59,328 bases of DNA from Bartonella vinsonii subsp. arupensis OK-94-513 (GTDB lineage Bacteria > Pseudomonadota > Alphaproteobacteria > Rhizobiales > Rhizobiaceae). Positions 58,308 through 59,328 of the stretch are shown here, piece by piece. Both the position numbers and the translations under genes were made by a program. Position 1 is the stretch's first letter. Every line of letters starts with the position of its first letter. Where the stretch lies: contig NZ_JH725039.1 of assembly GCF_000278235.1 (NCBI RefSeq), positions 80,130-139,457 of the forward strand, written 5' to 3'. A model generated the notes under the pieces. The model did not search any database, was not told the origin of the DNA, and worked only from the letters and a program-made list of their open reading frames with translations.

Positions 58308-59153
58308 TCAAAACAAAAGAGTGCTTTTAGCTTTTTCTGCAAAATCACTGATAAGCGTTTTTAAATCAGCACTGTTGCGACCAGCATCTGTAATGGATCT
58401 TGAAACGGAAGGAATGATATTCTGCCATAAATTTTGAGGAAACTGATTTGTCAGTTGTGTAATTGTTCCCCCTTGTGCCCCAATACCTGGAACGAGAAAC
58501 AGGCTGTTTTTTAATTGTTCGATTGTCTCTTTTGATTCACTGCCCAATGTTGCTCCAACAACTGCGCCGATGGGACCAACAGAATGATGTTGAGCAAAAG
58601 ACTGGCTATTATAATCATAAATACGTTGTGCCAAATGAACAGAAACTGTCTGATCCCCAACGCGTGCATTTTGAATACACTTCCCCTCTGGATTGGAGGA
58701 TTGAACAACCACAAAAACCGCGGTTTCCGTTTCCTCAGCAATCTTGAACAAAGGAATAAGAGCATCAAAACCAAGAAAAGGATTGACTGTCAGTGCATCC
58801 GCTTTAAAAGGGCTGCTTGAACCAAGCCAAGCTCTCCCATAAGCCTCAAGAGTAGAGCCAATATCCCCCTTTTTGGCATCAGCGATAACCAACAAACCTT
58901 GATCTCGTGCATCTTCAATCAATTCTTTGAGAACTTGAAGTCCTTCCACGCCATATAACTCAAAAAATGCGACTTGTGGCTTTATAACCCCCACATGCCC
59001 CACAACCGCTGTTAAAAGGATATCACAAAACTCTTTTAAGCCTTTATAATCACAGCTTAAGTTCCATGATTGCAAAACTTTATGACTAGGGTCAAAACCA
59101 ACACAAAGCGGTCCATAGATCTCACGCTTTTTTAAAAAATTTTCAGAAAACAT
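58308..59153 (-). CDS. pyrF: Orotidine 5'-phosphate decarboxylase, type 2
   Basis: 281 residues from ATG 59153, which follows GAGGATAAA; an ATG at 59171 has a weaker site. Signatures of the longer type 2 enzymes: LCVGFDPSH near the start, VIADAKKGDIGSTLEAYGRAWLG in the middle, PGIGAQGGT near the phosphate site. Catalyses the last step of UMP synthesis. Confidence 0.9.
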   Translation of the reverse strand: MFSENFLKKREIYGPLCVGFDPSHKVLQSWNLSCDYKGLKEFCDILLTAVVGHVGVIKPQVAFFELYGVEGLQVLKELIEDARDQGLLVIADAKKGDIGSTLEAYGRAWLGSSSPFKADALTVNPFLGFDALIPLFKIAEETETAVFVVVQSSNPEGKCIQNARVGDQTVSVHLAQRIYDYNSQSFAQHHSVGPIGAVVGATLGSESKETIEQLKNSLFLVPGIGAQGGTITQLTNQFPQNLWQNIIPSVSRSITDAGRNSADLKTLISDFAEKAKSTLLF

Positions 59154-59328
59154 TTTATCCTCAGACGGCATCTTTTAAAGTTTCTTATACAATGACAAAG
59201 AGATTCATTGATCAAAATGACCGGTATCATGGTTTTCATAAAAAAGAAAATATTTTCCCATTCCACGACAGAAAGAACCAAACACGTTCCACGACATCGC
59301 CAAGAAAACAAGCGATCATTTCCCCTCC
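59154..59328. other. Window right end, pyrF upstream region
   Basis: No gene begins before the edge; the pyrF promoter should lie here. Confidence 0.35.

Overview
The window is a chromosomal segment of a low-GC alphaproteobacterium, almost certainly a lineage-4 Bartonella. Its core is a complete VirB/VirD4 type IV secretion system (T4SS) followed by a run of Bartonella effector protein (Bep) genes with FIC, OB-fold, tyrosine-motif and BID modules. The species cannot be fixed from sequence alone. The number of bep genes and the paired bepA-like copies point to a rodent-type repertoire rather than the B. henselae set, but that is inference.

Layout. (1) 1-5.9 kb: three tandem Bartonella autotransporter units, namely the 3' end of one gene, a decayed copy and an intact 1015-codon gene. 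(2) 5.9-11.0 kb: gene-poor, with a hypothetical gene, an EexN/TrbK-like exclusion lipoprotein flanked by two decayed copies, and a parA-parG partition pair. These look like leftovers of a conjugative plasmid. (3) 11.0-16.1 kb: a DUF442 phosphatase-like gene, ribF, a HAD hydrolase, a small membrane protein behind a G9 tract, and an SNase-like membrane protein. (4) 16.3-30.9 kb: a 19-codon leader ORF with a consensus Shine-Dalgarno, then virB2 to virB11, the biaA antitoxin, two BepA-type effectors and virD4. (5) 31.3-42.2 kb: bepC, two BepD-like genes, two BepE-like genes, a decayed FIC-bep and a large FIC-bep fused to part of it. (6) 42.7-59.2 kb: mostly housekeeping genes: murJ, trpS, uspA, nfuA, an AT-rich MFS transporter, phnA-like, groES-groEL under a CIRCE operator, fumC, pgm, a peroxiredoxin, hisS and pyrF.

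How it works together. VirB2/B5 (pilus), B3/B6/B8/B10 (inner membrane), B7/B9 (outer membrane core), the ATPases B4 and B11, and the coupling protein VirD4 form a translocation machine. The Beps are its cargo, recognised by the BID domain and a C-terminal tail. FIC-type Beps modify, or once modified, host proteins. The tyrosine/proline-rich Beps probably act as phosphotyrosine or SH3 scaffolds in host cells. BiaA should restrain a FIC effector inside the bacterium.

The strongest unusual signals are decay and remodelling inside the effector island. Both BepA-type proteins have lost the arginine half of the FIC motif although an intact biaA remains. Antitoxin fossils precede the second bepA and bepC. 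A broken bep has donated its OB fold to the N-terminus of the next bep. A whole promoter-plus-5'-gene block has been copied between the bepD paralogues. A family of CTTGGCGCAA hairpins follows most downstream bep genes.
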